Of a stretch of DNA of 64,000 nt, positions 1-11,571 are shown in pieces. Origin of the DNA: Torymus aiolomorphi (taxonomy: Eukaryota; Arthropoda; Insecta; Hymenoptera; Torymidae). The notes below the pieces were generated by a model. The model did no database searches. It was given only the letters and a program-made list of their open reading frames with translations, and had not been told where the DNA came from. The stretch is from positions 62,892,475-62,956,474 of the forward strand of contig CM070877.1 in the NCBI GenBank assembly GCA_036365515.1. The letters are read 5' to 3'. The first letter of the stretch is position 1. Each line of letters opens with the position of its first letter. A program made the translations under genes and the position numbers.

Positions 1-309
1 ACATATTTTAAAGGGCTTATGGTGTACAAATTGATTACAAAAACAAAACAATCCATTTGTATGCGAACTACGAATAATATGATGGAAATATATTGAAAGT
101 TTATTATTTATTTAATTAGAAAAAAGCGCTATTTGATTAATATTTACAATACTACAGGCGTAGGCTATGGGCTATATGGCTGTGAGTGTATTTAATCAAC
201 CAACTCTTTGTAAACATAGATATAATATAGTTATTGTGACATAAATATTTATCAAAGTATCACTTTGAACATTAATTTATTAAAAACGAGGCTTATTGAC
301 ACTTGAATC
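1..309. other. AT-rich sequence without a recognised feature
   Basis: I see no coding exon, RNA gene or repeat edge here. The stretch leads into the composite palindromic repeats that start near 310. Confidence 0.5.
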
Positions 310-532
310 GGTTTAAAATAGTACATTATGCACCAAGGATGCAAAATGTATTACTCTCGGCGAGTACAAGCTTAGCGAGTGTCGCGCGTAGCGAGGCCGC
401 CAAAGCTTGCAGTCTAGGGAATGATACATTTTGTGTTCGTGGTAGCATATACTATTTTTTTGTCCCCAGGCCGCAAAACGACTTTTCCCGGCCCGTATAG
501 AGACCGCGAAATACTAAATGTATTTTCTGCCC

Positions 533-595
533 TCCGGCCGGAAAGCGCCAACTTCGCGGCCACTGCGCGAAACGAAGTTGCCGCTTTCCGGCGCC
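533..595. repeat. GC-rich hairpin inside the repeat cluster
   Basis: CCGGAAAGCG..CAACTTCG is followed after about 16 bases by CGAAGTTG..CGCTTTCCGG, giving a near-perfect stem of about 19 bp. It lies at the inner end of the first repeat module. Confidence 0.7.
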
Positions 596-599
596 ACAC

Positions 600-1380
600 A
601 GTGTTCTATTTTGAAAAAAATGGACAAAATGAAATAACTCGCGAACGGATATCGATAGCCGGATGAATGCAACTGCATTTTAAAGTTGAAGTAATGTACA
701 ACAAAGGAAAAATAGTCCAGTACTGATCATTTGACCCTGTAACCTTGGAAATGAAAAATGAAAGTCGAATAAATAACGTATTTTCGGCTTTTTCATTGTA
801 GACTTCCTGGCTATCAATTTTTTCGATCAAAAAAATATGTACTCCTGTAGTGTTTGATGCAAGGAATCCGAATTTGATGTCAGAATTGTCCTATCGTACA
901 CCAATTTGTTTTTAAATCTGAAAACTCCATAAAAAGTACAAAAAATTCACCTTGAAAAAATAGAGCATTATTGAGTAATTTCGACTTCAAATTCGGATTC
1001 AGCGAATCAAAATACATGGGTACATAAATACAAGTACACAAATTTGCTTTAAAAACAAATTGGTGTGCGATAGGACAATTATGACATCAAATTCGGATTC
1101 CTTGCATCAAACACTACAGGAGTACATATTTTTTTGATCGAAAAAATTGATAGCCACAAAGTCTACAATGAAAAAGCCGAAAATTCGTTATTTATTCGAC
1201 TTTCATTTTTCATTTCTAAGATCACAGGGTCAAATGATCAGTACTGGACTATTTTTCCTTTATTAAACATTACTTCAACTTTAAAATGCAGTTGGATTCA
1301 TCCGGCTATCGGTATCCGTTCGCGAGATATTTCATTTTGTCCATTTTTTTTCAAAATAGAACACTGTGCGCTATCGAGCA
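600..1380. mobile_element. Foldback element with ~310 bp arms
   Basis: Bases 601-916 are repeated as the reverse complement at about 1054-1378, separated by roughly 140 bp. The arms begin with GTGTTCTATTTTGAAAA and mirror this at the right end. Matching open frames on opposite strands (606-830 minus, 1134-1394 plus) are simply the two arms read in the same direction and are not evidence of a gene. No transposase is seen. Confidence 0.75.
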
Positions 1381-1397
1381 GAAAAATAGTATAAACA

Positions 1398-1504
1398 CCT
1401 TGGCCAGTAAAAAAGAAAGCCTCAGATCACATGTTTGTCAACCTCGGCTTCGCCTCGGCAGACAATTACACGTGATCTGAGACATTTCTTATTTTACTGG
1501 CCTA
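1398..1504. repeat. ~105 bp imperfect hairpin (MITE-like)
   Basis: TTGGCCAGTAAAA at the left mirrors TTTTACTGGCCTAGG at the right. Inside, CTCAGATCAC mirrors GTGATCTGAG. The loop is GC-rich (CCTCGGCTTCGCC). The shape suits a tiny MITE or a structured RNA; nothing distinguishes these. Confidence 0.55.
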
Positions 1505-2150
1505 GGTATGTAATATACTATTTGCAGCCTAGGTCTTACATTTAGTATTTCGCGGCCTCTATACGGGCCGCGACAAGTCATTTTGCGGCCTAAGGACAAA
1601 AATAGTACATTATCACCAAGGACGCAAAATGTATCATTCTTGGCAAGTGCGAGCTTTGATAGCTTTCTGATAAAACCAGATTACCATATATTGAAGCCTT
1701 TATTATATATTTATCGTGAGCCAACGCTTGCACTCGAGGGAATGATACATTTTGTGTTCGTGGTAGCATATACTATTTTTTTGTCCCCAGGCCGCAGAAC
1801 GACTTTTCGCGGCCCGTATAGAGACCACGAAATACTAAATGTATTTTGCGGCCTAGGCCTTACATTTAGTATTTCGCGGCCTCTATACGGACCGCGATAA
1901 GTCATTTTGCGGCCTGAGGACAAAAATAGTACATTATCACCAAGGATGCAAAATGTATCATTCTTGGCGAGTGCGAGCTTTGATAGGTTTCTGATAAAAC
2001 AAGATTACCATATATTCAAGCCTTTATTATGTATTTATCGTGAGCCAACGCTTGCACTCGAGGGAATGATACATTTTGCGTTCGTGGTAGCATATACAAC
2101 TTTTTGTCCGAAAACCGCAAAACGACTTTTCGCGGCCTGAGGACAAAAAA

Positions 2151-2660
2151 GATTTGTGTTGATTTTTTTTGTACATGCCACAAATAAAGAGTGATGATAA
2201 GAACGTACTATGCGTGTATGTGTGTCTATGTGTGCGTGCGTGCGTACATGGTGGGCGTAAGTATATACAAATCGCAATACGAATTTTTTTAAAGAATTGG
2301 CTCAAAAGTGTCTACTTTTTACTAGTAACATAAACGCTTGTTATTGGCCTTGTTTCGGGGGTTTCTACACCAATTAGTCTATTCTTACGTCATAAATATC
2401 AAAAAAGCATATTTCATTATAAATTTGCATGAAATTACAATAATTATTGTTGAAAAATAAATTAAAAATTAAAAAAAAAAATCATTTCTGAAAATATGAT
2501 TATTTTGTTATTGATGACGTTTTTAGCGTTCAATAAAAATGATTAACGCTGGAAAAATATTGTTTTTTATCACAAAAGACTGGTTGAAAAACTGGTTAAA
2601 AAATATGCGCTAGCATTTAATTTTTTTTTTTAATCATAACTCAAAAATTCTCGAGATTTC
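2151..2660. other. AT-rich gap with a short GT/GC-rich stretch
   Basis: A GTGTATGTGTG/GTGCGTGCGTGC simple-sequence stretch lies at about 2211-2250. The rest is AT-rich and I see no gene in it. Confidence 0.5.
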
Positions 2661-3050
2661 CCCATATCGTCGGTGCTGACGAAGACTATCCCGCTCAGAA
2701 ATGCCAGGAAAACTATCTCCCATCAGCATCCACCACGAAAAGAATCTTAGTTAAAAACGACACAAAAACTATCCCCCATCAGCATTCACCACGAAAAGAA
2801 TCCCATCTACAAAAGTGCCACGAAAACTATCCCGCATTTATGTTCGCCACGAAAAGAATCTCACCTACAAAAACGCCACAAAAACTATTCCTCTTAAAAA
2901 GGTGTCCGCGAAAACTATCCCGTATGGATATTCACCACGAAAAGAATCCCACCTACAAAAACGCCACGAGAACTATGTCCACTTAAAAATATGATCGCGA
3001 AAACTATCTTGCATCAGCAATCGCCACGAAAAGAATCTTAGCTAAAAAGA

Positions 3051-4911
3051 CCTAATGATAATCTTTTCTGAAAAAAGATCCTAATAATACTAGGAAAAGA
3101 GACGAATATAAGAAATTTACCAATATCCTAAAGAATATTATAAATAAAGCAAAAGAATTGTATGATAAAAAACAAATACAATCTAGCATGAATAATTCAA
3201 AGAGTATATGGAATGTGATTAATGAAAAAATTGGAAAAAATCGTAAAAGAAATAATAACATTAACTATTTAACGGATAGCAATAAGAAAATATCAGATTC
3301 TGTAAATATTGCAGAGCACTTGAACAAATTTTTTTGTAACATTAGCAAAAAAATAAGCGATAAAATAAGACCCCCAATAAAAGAGGAAATTAAACTCCCG
3401 ACAGCAAAAGTATATTTTTGGAGCCAACTACCCACCAGAAAATTTCTAAAATTATCTGCAAAAAGGAAAACAAAAATAGTGGTATTGATAATAGCAACGG
3501 CAAAACATTGAACACCCTGGTTGAACGTCTAGCTGAACCCCTAGTACACACTGTCAACCTCCGTATAGAGAAGGCCACCTGGCCAGATGCCCTGAAAACA
3601 GAAAAAGTCATACCTATACATAAATCAAAAGAAAAACATATCGCCACTAACTACAGACCCATATCAATTATTGCAAATCTAACAAAAATATTAGAAAAAA
3701 TCATACACAATAGAATAACAAATTTCATTATCAAGTGCGAAATACTTGCCAAAAATGAATATGGTTTCAGAAAAAATAAAAGTACAAAAGATGCTCTATC
3801 CCTAATATCAAACGTAGTATATGGTAATTTAGACAAGAGTACTCCTATCGTCATAACTTTCCTGGAACTCGTCAAATCGTTTGATACGGTAAACCATCAA
3901 ATGTTAGTAGATAAACTATACAATTACGGAATTAGAGGAAGTACCTTTAATCTAATAAAACGTTATCTAGAAAATAGACTAGAGAAAGTAACATTAAATA
4001 ATATAACCAGCCAATTCCAATCAGTCAATATGGGTGTTCCTCAAGGAACTATTTTGGGACCCCCACTCTTCTTACTTTATATCAACGACTTACTACTACA
4101 TATATCCGAAAATACTATAGTATCATACGCAGATGATACAGCTGTGGTAACAACAGCCAAAATCTGGAAAGAAGTTGAAACTAAAATGCATAAAACTCTG
4201 CATAAAATATCAATATGGCTAGCTCTTAACAAGCTTTCTTTAAACACGGATGAAACAGTTTACATTGAATTCGGAAATCAAGTAGATAGCACACCAAAAA
4301 ATTTAAACACAAACATACATACAAGGCACAAAAATCAACACAGTAGAAAGTACCAAATACTTAGGCATAATCTTCGATAGTAACATGAGATGGAACGAAC
4401 ACATTGAATATATTTACAAAAAATCAAATATCTCATTTTCATTTTCTATAAACTGGCAAAACTCATGACTATTGGTATCTTAAGGATGATATATTACGCC
4501 CTCTTTCACAGCATTATTTCATATGGAAGTATAGCCTGCGGAGGCGCGTATTCCAACAGTAAAAACTTTCTCAACAGACTACAGATCAGATTACTTAAAA
4601 TAATCAGCAAGAACAAATTTACAGTCGTTAGAACTGGAGCATAGATCAAATCTTTTTATATGAATCACTGTCGTCTGATTACGAAGAATTCCAGTCAGCA
4701 TTTATTAAACCTAATAGTACTATCAGAAAAAGAAGCATACAAATTCCAAGAATATACCTAACCGTTAGCACTAAAAGCAGTTACATAAGAGCAATAATGC
4801 ATTTCAATAACCTACCAAATGAATTAAAAACAATTAGACAGAAATATAACAAGAAAATGAAACTAAAACAATTACATTACTCTGGTTTAATAAATAAATA
4901 AAAAAAAAAAA
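3051..4911 (+). pseudogene. 5'-truncated non-LTR retrotransposon (Jockey/CR1-like), reverse transcriptase remnant
   Basis: The insertion lies in the foldback left arm and appears bounded by a 7 bp duplication AAAAAGA (3044-3050 and 4912-4918), with a 3' poly-A tail. The endonuclease domain is absent. A linker segment (3158-3511) and the RT domain (3418-4380) are in different frames, so there is a frameshift near 3420-3500. RT blocks visible are NYRPIS, NEYGFRKNKST, the motif-A region FLELVKSFDTVNH, GVPQGTILGP and SYADDT. The motif-A catalytic aspartate appears as glutamate (normally LDLAKAFD). After the stop at 4380, thumb and C-terminal sequence continues in other frames (for example YYALFHS). 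The copy is dead. Jockey-superfamily placement rests on motif style only. Confidence 0.85.
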
Positions 4912-4969
4912 AAAAAGAGCCACGAAAACTATCTCGCATCAATATTAGTCCGTAGCTATACCTCGGATG

Positions 4970-6950
4970 CGCTAGAGATAATATTCGCATTAAATTTTTT
5001 TGGGGAATCATATTAGAAAAGGGACCCTTTAACGTACTTGGATGTTGCTAGGTCCAAAAATTATGCATTATTGTTTAAATATTGTTTTTTAAACAAATTA
5101 AAAAAATTTGAATTTGTTGAAAAATTTTTGGAAGAATCCTTCAAGATTACGAACAACTATAAATAATTTTAAAATCTCTGAAAATCGGTTTACTTCTAGT
5201 TTTGTATGAAAAAAAAAAAAAATGTTGGTAGAGTTTTGACCGAAATTTTCAAAAATAAAAGAGTTATGGATCCAATTTTTTTTTTTAATTTTTGGTTAAA
5301 ATTCCACTTTATTCATTTTTTTACTCAAAATCTTGAAATTTTTTGTATCGAACATTGATTGAGAAAAAGTTTGCATTATACTTGTAGAATGTGCCAGTAT
5401 TTTTTTTGTGACCTTTTATGAAAGTCTCTGATTGGTTGATTTTTATTATACCTTCATCGAAGGATATTGAGCCCTGTAATATTTTTTGTTCGACAAAATA
5501 TTTTTGGATTTCTGCATCAAACCACTGAATACAATTGATTCGCATTACTAGTTGATATCGAGAAAACTATTGAATGGGAAAGGTTTGAAAAGTAATGAAT
5601 TATGGATTGTTTCGGGTTGGTTGTTATAATCCACATAAAAAATAACATTCTCTCCAAAATTTTGAAAAAGGATTAATGTCTCGATGGATGTGGATTGATT
5701 TGTATGGGGGAAAATTTTCGTTTGATATAAATTAAATCCGAGCTAATAGTATTAAAATAAAATGTTTATTAGAAACAAAATCGAACCCGTGTGACTATCT
5801 TTTTCTCCAGGTTTTGTGAGTTCACCTTGCATTGTGATGACGTCAATCTCAAAACAATCCGTATCAATAAAAAAAAATTTGATTCGTTTTAATCAGAAAA
5901 TACCGGAGCACAATTCTGGATTAAAACCGATTATTTCTTATTTTATCCATTTCAATCCACCCTTTTTACAGAATTTATTCTCCCTTTTTTAAATCAAAAA
6001 GTATAATTAATCCGAAGTTAGCGTTAAATCGCGGATAAAGCATCACGCATCGCGTCTAGTACTAATCTCGTGTGAATTGCCGCACGAGGGCCATAAGAAT
6101 TTTAGTATTTGAATTTCATAGTCTTATGAAAAGGGAGGTGTATGTATACCGATATGTAGTAAAAAATTAAGCACTTAGTGAAAACAGTGAGTAAAACAAA
6201 TTTACTCTTTTCATCATAATATTATACTCGCGTTTATACAAAGCGTGATTTCAATTTCATTTCAAAAATAAATACAAGAAAAAACGATTTTTAGCACATT
6301 TTTCACTTTCTCGGCTTCATAGCTTAAAAAAATACCCAAGATGTTATTTCCAATGTCAAATTTACCACAGGACACGATCTCGCCCTCAAAAAAATTTGAA
6401 AATTTTGCGTAAAGCCGAAAAATTAGAAAAAAGCGTTTTTTTTTATTCATAGCAAAAAATACGACCTTTCTCTTGTCACCAAAATTTGCCAAAGTACTGT
6501 TAAAAGTATATACTTTAAGATAACATAATTCGCGCTATACCTTTATAATATAAAGGTATATTATGGTCGAAAAAGCAGTAGAGTCGTTTTTAACTAGTTT
6601 TTAGCGATTTTTAAGTGTTTTTTTATACTTTTCTTTGATATTCCAACATTTACTTATTTCTGAGATTTTTTCTGAGTGCTGATTCCCCAAAAAATTCTAC
6701 ACAAAAATAGTTTCTTTGAAATTGTTTATCCACTTTTGGTGTTCTATAAAAATTCCTTGAAAGCAAACTGTTCCATTTCTGGTTATTTTCTAGATTTTCG
6801 CAGGATTCTCTCAATGAATAAAGATTCAGAACCATAATTATAAACGAATGATCGATTTGTAATATATATGTGAATTAGGCGTTGTAACCGGTTTTTGATA
6901 CATATTTTTGAAAATGTAGATTTTTGATTTAAGAGTGATTTTTGAGTTTC
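4970..6950. other. Non-coding centre of the foldback element
   Basis: AT-rich sequence. The longest frames (for example 5321-5545 and 6262-6492, both minus) show no domain-like composition, no paralogue in the window and no gene-like context. I see nothing functional. Confidence 0.5.
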
Positions 6951-7430
6951 TTTTTTATGCGAGATAGTTTTCATGGCGTTTTTCTTTGTTGACATTCTTT
7001 TCGTGGCTAATATTGATGCGGGATAGTCGTAGCGTTTCCGATAGGTGAGATTCTTTTCGTGGCGAATATTGATACGAGATAGTCTTCGCGGACAGATTTT
7101 TAAGCGGGATAGCTTTTGTGGCGCTTTTGTAGCTGAGATTCTTTACGTGGCGTTTTTTTAGGCGAGGTTCTTTTCCTGGCGAATATCGATGAGGGATACG
7201 TTTCGCGGACACCTTTTTAAGAGGGATAGTTTTCGTAGCGTTTTTGTAGGTGAGATTCTTTTCGTGACGAACATTGATACAGGATAGTTTTCGTGGCACT
7301 TTTGTAAGTGGGATTCTTTTCGTGGCGAATGCTGATGGATGATAGTTTTCGTGTCTTTTTTTTTAGGAGAGATTATGTTCGTGGTCAATATTCATGTGGG
7401 ATAGTTTTCCTCGGTACCGGTGATATATAC

Positions 7431-7640
7431 TTTTTTTTCCGGGTTCGCATACTCAGACATTTTTAGCTTTTATTATGGTAGTGTTATTGAAATTTTCCGA
7501 ATAACGGTATAATTCGACTTATAATCTTTGTCCACGAATCACCCTGATTTTTAAGCTGAAATTTGTTTCGGCATATGTTTTGTATACCTAACGATAGCTA
7601 ATCATCTATAGCTTTTACGTTGATGATTGGTGGAAAAAGG
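7431..7640. other. AT-rich spacer
   Basis: No feature seen between the foldback element and the TTAA-flanked MITE. Confidence 0.4.
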
Positions 7641-7644
7641 TTAA

Positions 7645-7782
7645 CCTTTAGAGGGCCGGGATTTTGAGAGGAAAATTCACCTTAAAAAATTGGACAAAAG
7701 GTATCTTATATCATTGATTGAACGTAGACAAAGTGTCGATAAGGGGGTGTGCCATTTTAGTGGTTTTCCGGCCCTCTAAAGG
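7645..7782. mobile_element. piggyBac-like MITE, 138 bp
   Basis: The element starts CCTTTAGAGGGCCGG and ends CCGGCCCTCTAAAGG, a perfect 15 bp inverted repeat. It is flanked on both sides by TTAA (7641-7644 and 7783-7786), the target duplication typical of the piggyBac superfamily. There is no coding capacity, so movement would need a transposase from elsewhere. Confidence 0.8.
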
Positions 7783-7786
7783 TTAA

Positions 7787-8313
7787 ACCCCTTAATCCAC
7801 GCAGCCACTCCTGCTGTATACAAAATAAAATACTGGAGAGTACCCACTCGGTGTAGGTACTACACCAAGTTCTAGAGCTGCACTCAAAGATTTCATTTCA
7901 AGATAAAATTAATATCTTTGGTCCCCCCCCCCCCCCCACCCCGCACCACCAGAGTGCCTTCTGACGGCAGCACTATGTGCTTGTCAGCTATTGAGGAAGG
8001 TTTTCACTGCAACTTATGATTTCAAATTTTCGTAGCCAGCTCTTAGAATATAATAAGGCGAATCTTGATACAGAAGATCAATGCATCGATTCACAATTCA
8101 AAGTAGGCCATGCTTGATCCGACATTTTATTAGATATATTACACTACGCAAAGCTAACTAAGAATTTTCAATCAATAACCCTGAATATCCCTATAAATCA
8201 GATACGTAATTAGTAAGATTAAAATTATAATGTATTATTATTAACATTTTAACATATAAAATATTTTGAATTTATACTGAACGTATGAAAGTATGTATGT
8301 TACAAAAATTTAC
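7787..8313. other. Spacer, probably intronic; contains a C homopolymer
   Basis: A run of C's at about 7922-7936 interrupts moderately GC-rich sequence. If the exon at 8314-8473 is real, this is intron or downstream sequence of the same gene on the minus strand. I could not identify the next exon. Confidence 0.35.
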
Positions 8314-8473
8314 CTATCAACATCAGGAGCATAGGGGGAATAATGTCCACGAGCCGAATATGATTGACTGAAATCATTCTGTTGTGGGATTGCAATTCCT
8401 TGTGGTCGAACATACTGATCTTGTTGATAATTCTGGAACGTTGCTGAATTTTGGTAATTACCTTGTACCACAT
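8314..8473 (-). CDS. Probable internal exon of a host gene (Gln/Tyr/Ser-rich segment)
   Basis: On the minus strand a pyrimidine-rich tract ending TTTTTCAG precedes the segment and GTAAAT follows it, a good acceptor-donor pair. Between them one frame stays open over the full 160 bp (52 whole codons plus two bases at each side). It reads as a low-complexity Gln/Tyr/Asn/Ser-rich segment, including NYQNSATFQNYQQDQY and SARGHYSPYAPDVDR. This is unlike the AT-driven random frames around it. I do not recognise the protein. A Q/Y-rich disordered region of an RNA- or chromatin-binding protein would fit the composition, but that is only a guess. Neighbouring exons were not found, so gene extent is unknown. 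Confidence 0.5.
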
Positions 8474-8825
8474 CTGAAAAAGAGACCGCATTACAAAAAA
8501 CTTATTCATTTTAATTATTATTATTATTATTATTATTTGGATCGACGTTTGACTATTAATGTACTAGATAAATAAAACCGCTGCCAATTCATTGGCATGT
8601 AGTTTCCTCCAAATTAATGTATCGTTACTATATAGTATATATTTTAAATATCAAATATGTTTATTCATTATACTTTTTTTTCAATGGTTTAATAATTCAT
8701 TAATATTTAAAAAATTGCATATTTTTTTCTTATTATTGAAATTATTTGTTAATTATTTTCAGCTGCTGATGGAAGAATCCATATAATTGATAATTGTAAG
8801 AAGTTGATGGCCTTGTTACTACCAA
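8474..8825. other. AT-rich sequence upstream of the exon, probably intronic
   Basis: A short (ATT)n tract lies at about 8514-8536. No further exon is supported. Confidence 0.35.
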
Positions 8826-8829
8826 TCTC

Positions 8830-9145
8830 GGTGTTTTGTATATTGGTGGTGAAATTTTTGTAGAATAAAACACCGTTTTTTAATTAATATATCGACGTTT
8901 CGGACATTTATTTTCTATATGTCGCTCTTCAGGAATCATAATTAATATGAAGTCAAGTGTATGTTAGCGGGAGACAATCCGCTCGTCAACTGATGAGCTA
9001 ACATACACTTGACTTCATATTAATTATGATTCCTGAAGAGGGATATATAGAAAATAAATGTCCAAGCCGTCGATATATTAATTAAAAAACGGTACCTTAT
9101 TCTACAAAAATTTCACCACCACTATAAAAAAACAGCGAGATTGGT
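8830..9145. mobile_element. Palindromic element with a hammerhead-like core in the left arm
   Basis: Bases about 8830-8968 and 9000-9145 are inverted copies joined by about 30 bp. The arms contain the ACGTTTCGG...CTTCAG signature. The left arm (minus strand) keeps a full ribozyme-like core. In the right arm the CGAAAC part is changed to CAAGCC. The ends carry imperfect GGTGGTGAAATTT inverted repeats. Confidence 0.7.
8894..8932 (-). ncRNA. Hammerhead-ribozyme-like core
   Basis: The minus strand reads CTGAAGA, a helix-II hairpin (GACAT pairing with ATGTC after a one-base bulge) and GAAACGTC. These match the conserved CUGANGA and GAAA boxes. ACGT is self-complementary and could form a minimal helix III in a dimer, with GUC as cleavage triplet. 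Flanking bases can form a partial helix I. Hammerheads with very short helix III are known in Penelope-like retroelements. Activity is inferred from pattern only. Confidence 0.5.
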
Positions 9146-9149
9146 AGTA

Positions 9150-9925
9150 ACAAGGACATCAACTTCATACAATTAGAAATTATTTGTTATTAGACATTTA
9201 TTCTATTTAAAAAAAAGTAATATTTTAAAATACAAAATTAAAAAATTGCTATCTACCTTGAGATAAGCTTACTCACATTTTCAAAATCATATATAATACT
9301 CTATTTTTTACATTATAAATATATTATTCAATAATTGTGTATCTTTACTATAAATAATTTTGTACATATTATAAAAATTTAAATTATACTTCTAAATTTG
9401 ATTTTTTTAATGGTCCGTTATAATTTTCATCATCTTCTTTTATTTTCAATAAAATATGGTTGATTGTTGATTTTATCATTTCTTATAACATCTTAATAAC
9501 AATACAAAGCTTCCTCTATGAGGATTGCTATTGAGGCATTACTTTCTATGTGCTATATATACATCGATAACACTTTAAATTGCGATATGTGTTACAAAAC
9601 AGGTTTTCCTACAATCAAAATTACTACGCTTTCGATTATTTAAGCACATTGGAACTTTCATTTTTCCTTATTTATTAGAAATCGAAATAGAATATGTAAT
9701 AATGCTTATATTTTAAATAATATAAACGTTATTTTATTGAGATTTTTAAAAAGAAGCGCAAAATAACGTATGTCTCTTCCTTTAATTAAATAAATTAAAA
9801 CTGACATATCGGATTATAATACTGATTTTAAAAAAATGTTTAATAATGTTAACTATTAAAGAATTTTTAAACCTTCTTTCATCTTCAAAACAGGAAGATA
9901 TTATTTAAATTTTGTTTAATTTAAA
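9150..9925. other. AT-rich spacer
   Basis: No coding region or repeat structure recognised between the ribozyme-bearing palindrome and the ~540 bp array. Confidence 0.45.
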
Positions 9926-10034
9926 TAAGATTGATTCTTGACGCTAATGGTAGTAGTAGATAATATGGATTTCAGGAAGCTGATGGTCAATACTACCAGG
10001 TGTTTAAATATTAGAAAAATTTTTTATTCAACAC

Positions 10035-10068
10035 AACGTTTCGGACACTTTTTTATGTCCCTCTTCAG
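10035..10068 (-). ncRNA. Hammerhead-ribozyme-like core, unit 1
   Basis: The minus strand holds CTGAAGA, then GGACA...TGTCC helix II, then GAAACGTT. One unpaired G sits between the CTGAAGA box and the stem. ACGT is palindromic as in the core at 8894-8932. Confidence 0.5.
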
Positions 10069-11539
10069 GTTAAAATTTGTCAATATTAACTATTCGGAAG
10101 AACTTTCCGTTGTCAGTAAGTTTAAAAATCTATTGCCTCCTTTTATACTTTTATTATGTCTATGTGTAATGAATATGTGCTTACCCTTCCGTCACGCATA
10201 CAGAAGGAGGGGCTACAATAGACCAAAGAGAGGCCGTGTGAAAACGAAACTGCCAGGAACACACGTATTGGTAGAACACCAACACCAATGAGATTAACAT
10301 AGACTCTCTGGCTTAGCACTTAGTGGGCGTGGCTCCTCCTATTCCACATGTGCTCCTGGTCTATCTAATCGGAAGTGATCTCCATGGTGCTCGTTATTCC
10401 ACTAATGCAGGTTGTCTTCGTGGTGTATTCTAATACAATGTATTATTAGGCCAAACGTTGTAGGTTGTTAGGTTGATTCTTGACGCTAATGGTAGTAGTA
10501 GATAATATGGATTTCAGGAAGCTGATGGCCAATACTACCAGGTGTTAAAATATTAGAAAAATTTTTTATTTAACACAACGTTTCGGACATCTTTTTTTGT
10601 CAAAGTTTAAAAATCTATTGCCTCCTTTTATACTTTTATTATGTCTATGTGTAATGTATATGTGCTTACCCTTCCGTCACGCATAGAGAAGGAGGGGCTA
10701 CAATAGACCAAAGAGAGGCCGTGTGAAAACGAAACTGCCAGGAACACACTATTGGTAGAACACCAACACCAATGAGATTAACATAGACTCTCTGGCTTAG
10801 CACTCACTGGGCGTGGCTCCTCCTATTCCACGTGTGCTCCTGGTCTATCTAATCGGAAGTGATCTCCATGGTGCTCGTTATTCCACTAATGCAGGTTGTC
10901 TCCATGGTGTATTCTAATACAACGTATTATTAGGCCAAACGTTGTAGGTTGTTAGGTTGATTCTTGACGCTAATGGTAGTAGTAGATAATATGGATTTCA
11001 GGAAGCTGATGGCCAATACTACCAGGTGTTTAAAAATTAAATTTTTTATTCAACACAACGTTTCGGACATTTTTTTATGTCATCAGCTTCCTGAAATCCA
11101 TATTATCTACTACTACCATTAGCGTCAAGAATCAACCTAACGACCTACAACGTATGGCCTAACAATACGTTGTATTAGAATACACCATGGAGACAACCTG
11201 CATTAGTGGAATAACGAGCACCATGGAGATCACTTCCGATTAGACAGACCAGGAGCACAGGTGGAATAGGAGGAGCCACGCCCACTGAGTGCTAAGCCAG
11301 AGAGTCTATGTTAATTTCATTGGTGTTGGTGTCCTACCAATACGTGTGTTCCTGGCAGTTTCCTTTTCACACGGCCTCTCTTTGGTCTATTGTATCCCCT
11401 CCTTCTGTATGCGTGACGGAAGGGTAAGCACATATACATTACACATAGACATAATAAAAGTATAAAAGGAGGCAATAGATTTTTAAACTTACTGACAACG
11501 GAAAGTTCTTCCGAATAGTTAATATTGACAAATTTTAAC

Positions 11540-11571
11540 CTGAAGAGGGACATAAAAATGTCCGAAACGTT
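11540..11571 (+). ncRNA. Hammerhead-ribozyme-like core, inverted unit 1
   Basis: CTGAAGA, helix II GGACA/TGTCC with a short A-rich loop, and GAAACGTT are all intact on the plus strand. Confidence 0.5.

Larger units (their letters stand above)
310..2150. repeat. Composite palindromic repeat cluster
   Basis: A module containing CACCAAGGATGCAAAATGTA, then GGAATGATACATTTTG, then a GC-rich part with GGCCGC and CGCGGCC motifs occurs at about 330-520, 1611-1850 and 1925-2150. Reverse-complement copies of the GC-rich part lie at about 1540-1610 and 1850-1925. The cluster is therefore made of alternating direct and inverted copies around a central foldback. Short open frames in it run through the repeats and differ between copies, so I do not regard them as genes. 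It most likely represents nested non-autonomous DNA transposons; the family is not recognised. Confidence 0.7.
2661..7430. mobile_element. Foldback element with tandem-repeat arms
   Basis: The left arm (about 2661-3043, continuing at 4919-4965 after a LINE insertion) consists of degenerate repeats of GCCACGAAAACTATCCC and CACGAAAAGAATC. The right arm (about 6955-7425) holds the same units as reverse complements (GATTCTTTTCGTGGCG, GGGATAGTTTTCGTGG). The outermost left and right sequences also mirror each other imperfectly. The centre (about 4970-6950) is AT-rich with only short frames and no recognisable transposase. I read it as a large non-autonomous foldback element; the exact ends are not certain. 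Confidence 0.7.

Noticed and set aside
606..1394. Matching frames on opposite strands (74 and 86 codons)
   Set aside because: They are the two arms of one inverted repeat; differences between them do not favour synonymous sites in an obvious way.
2650..3050. CRISPR-like array (short repeats with spacers)
   Set aside because: Repeats are degenerate, spacing is irregular, the arms occur inverted at 7 kb, and the genome is eukaryotic.
7158..7388. Basic Lys/His/Arg-rich frames at 6955-7388 (minus)
   Set aside because: Translations of the CACGAAAAGAATC-type repeat units in the foldback right arm.
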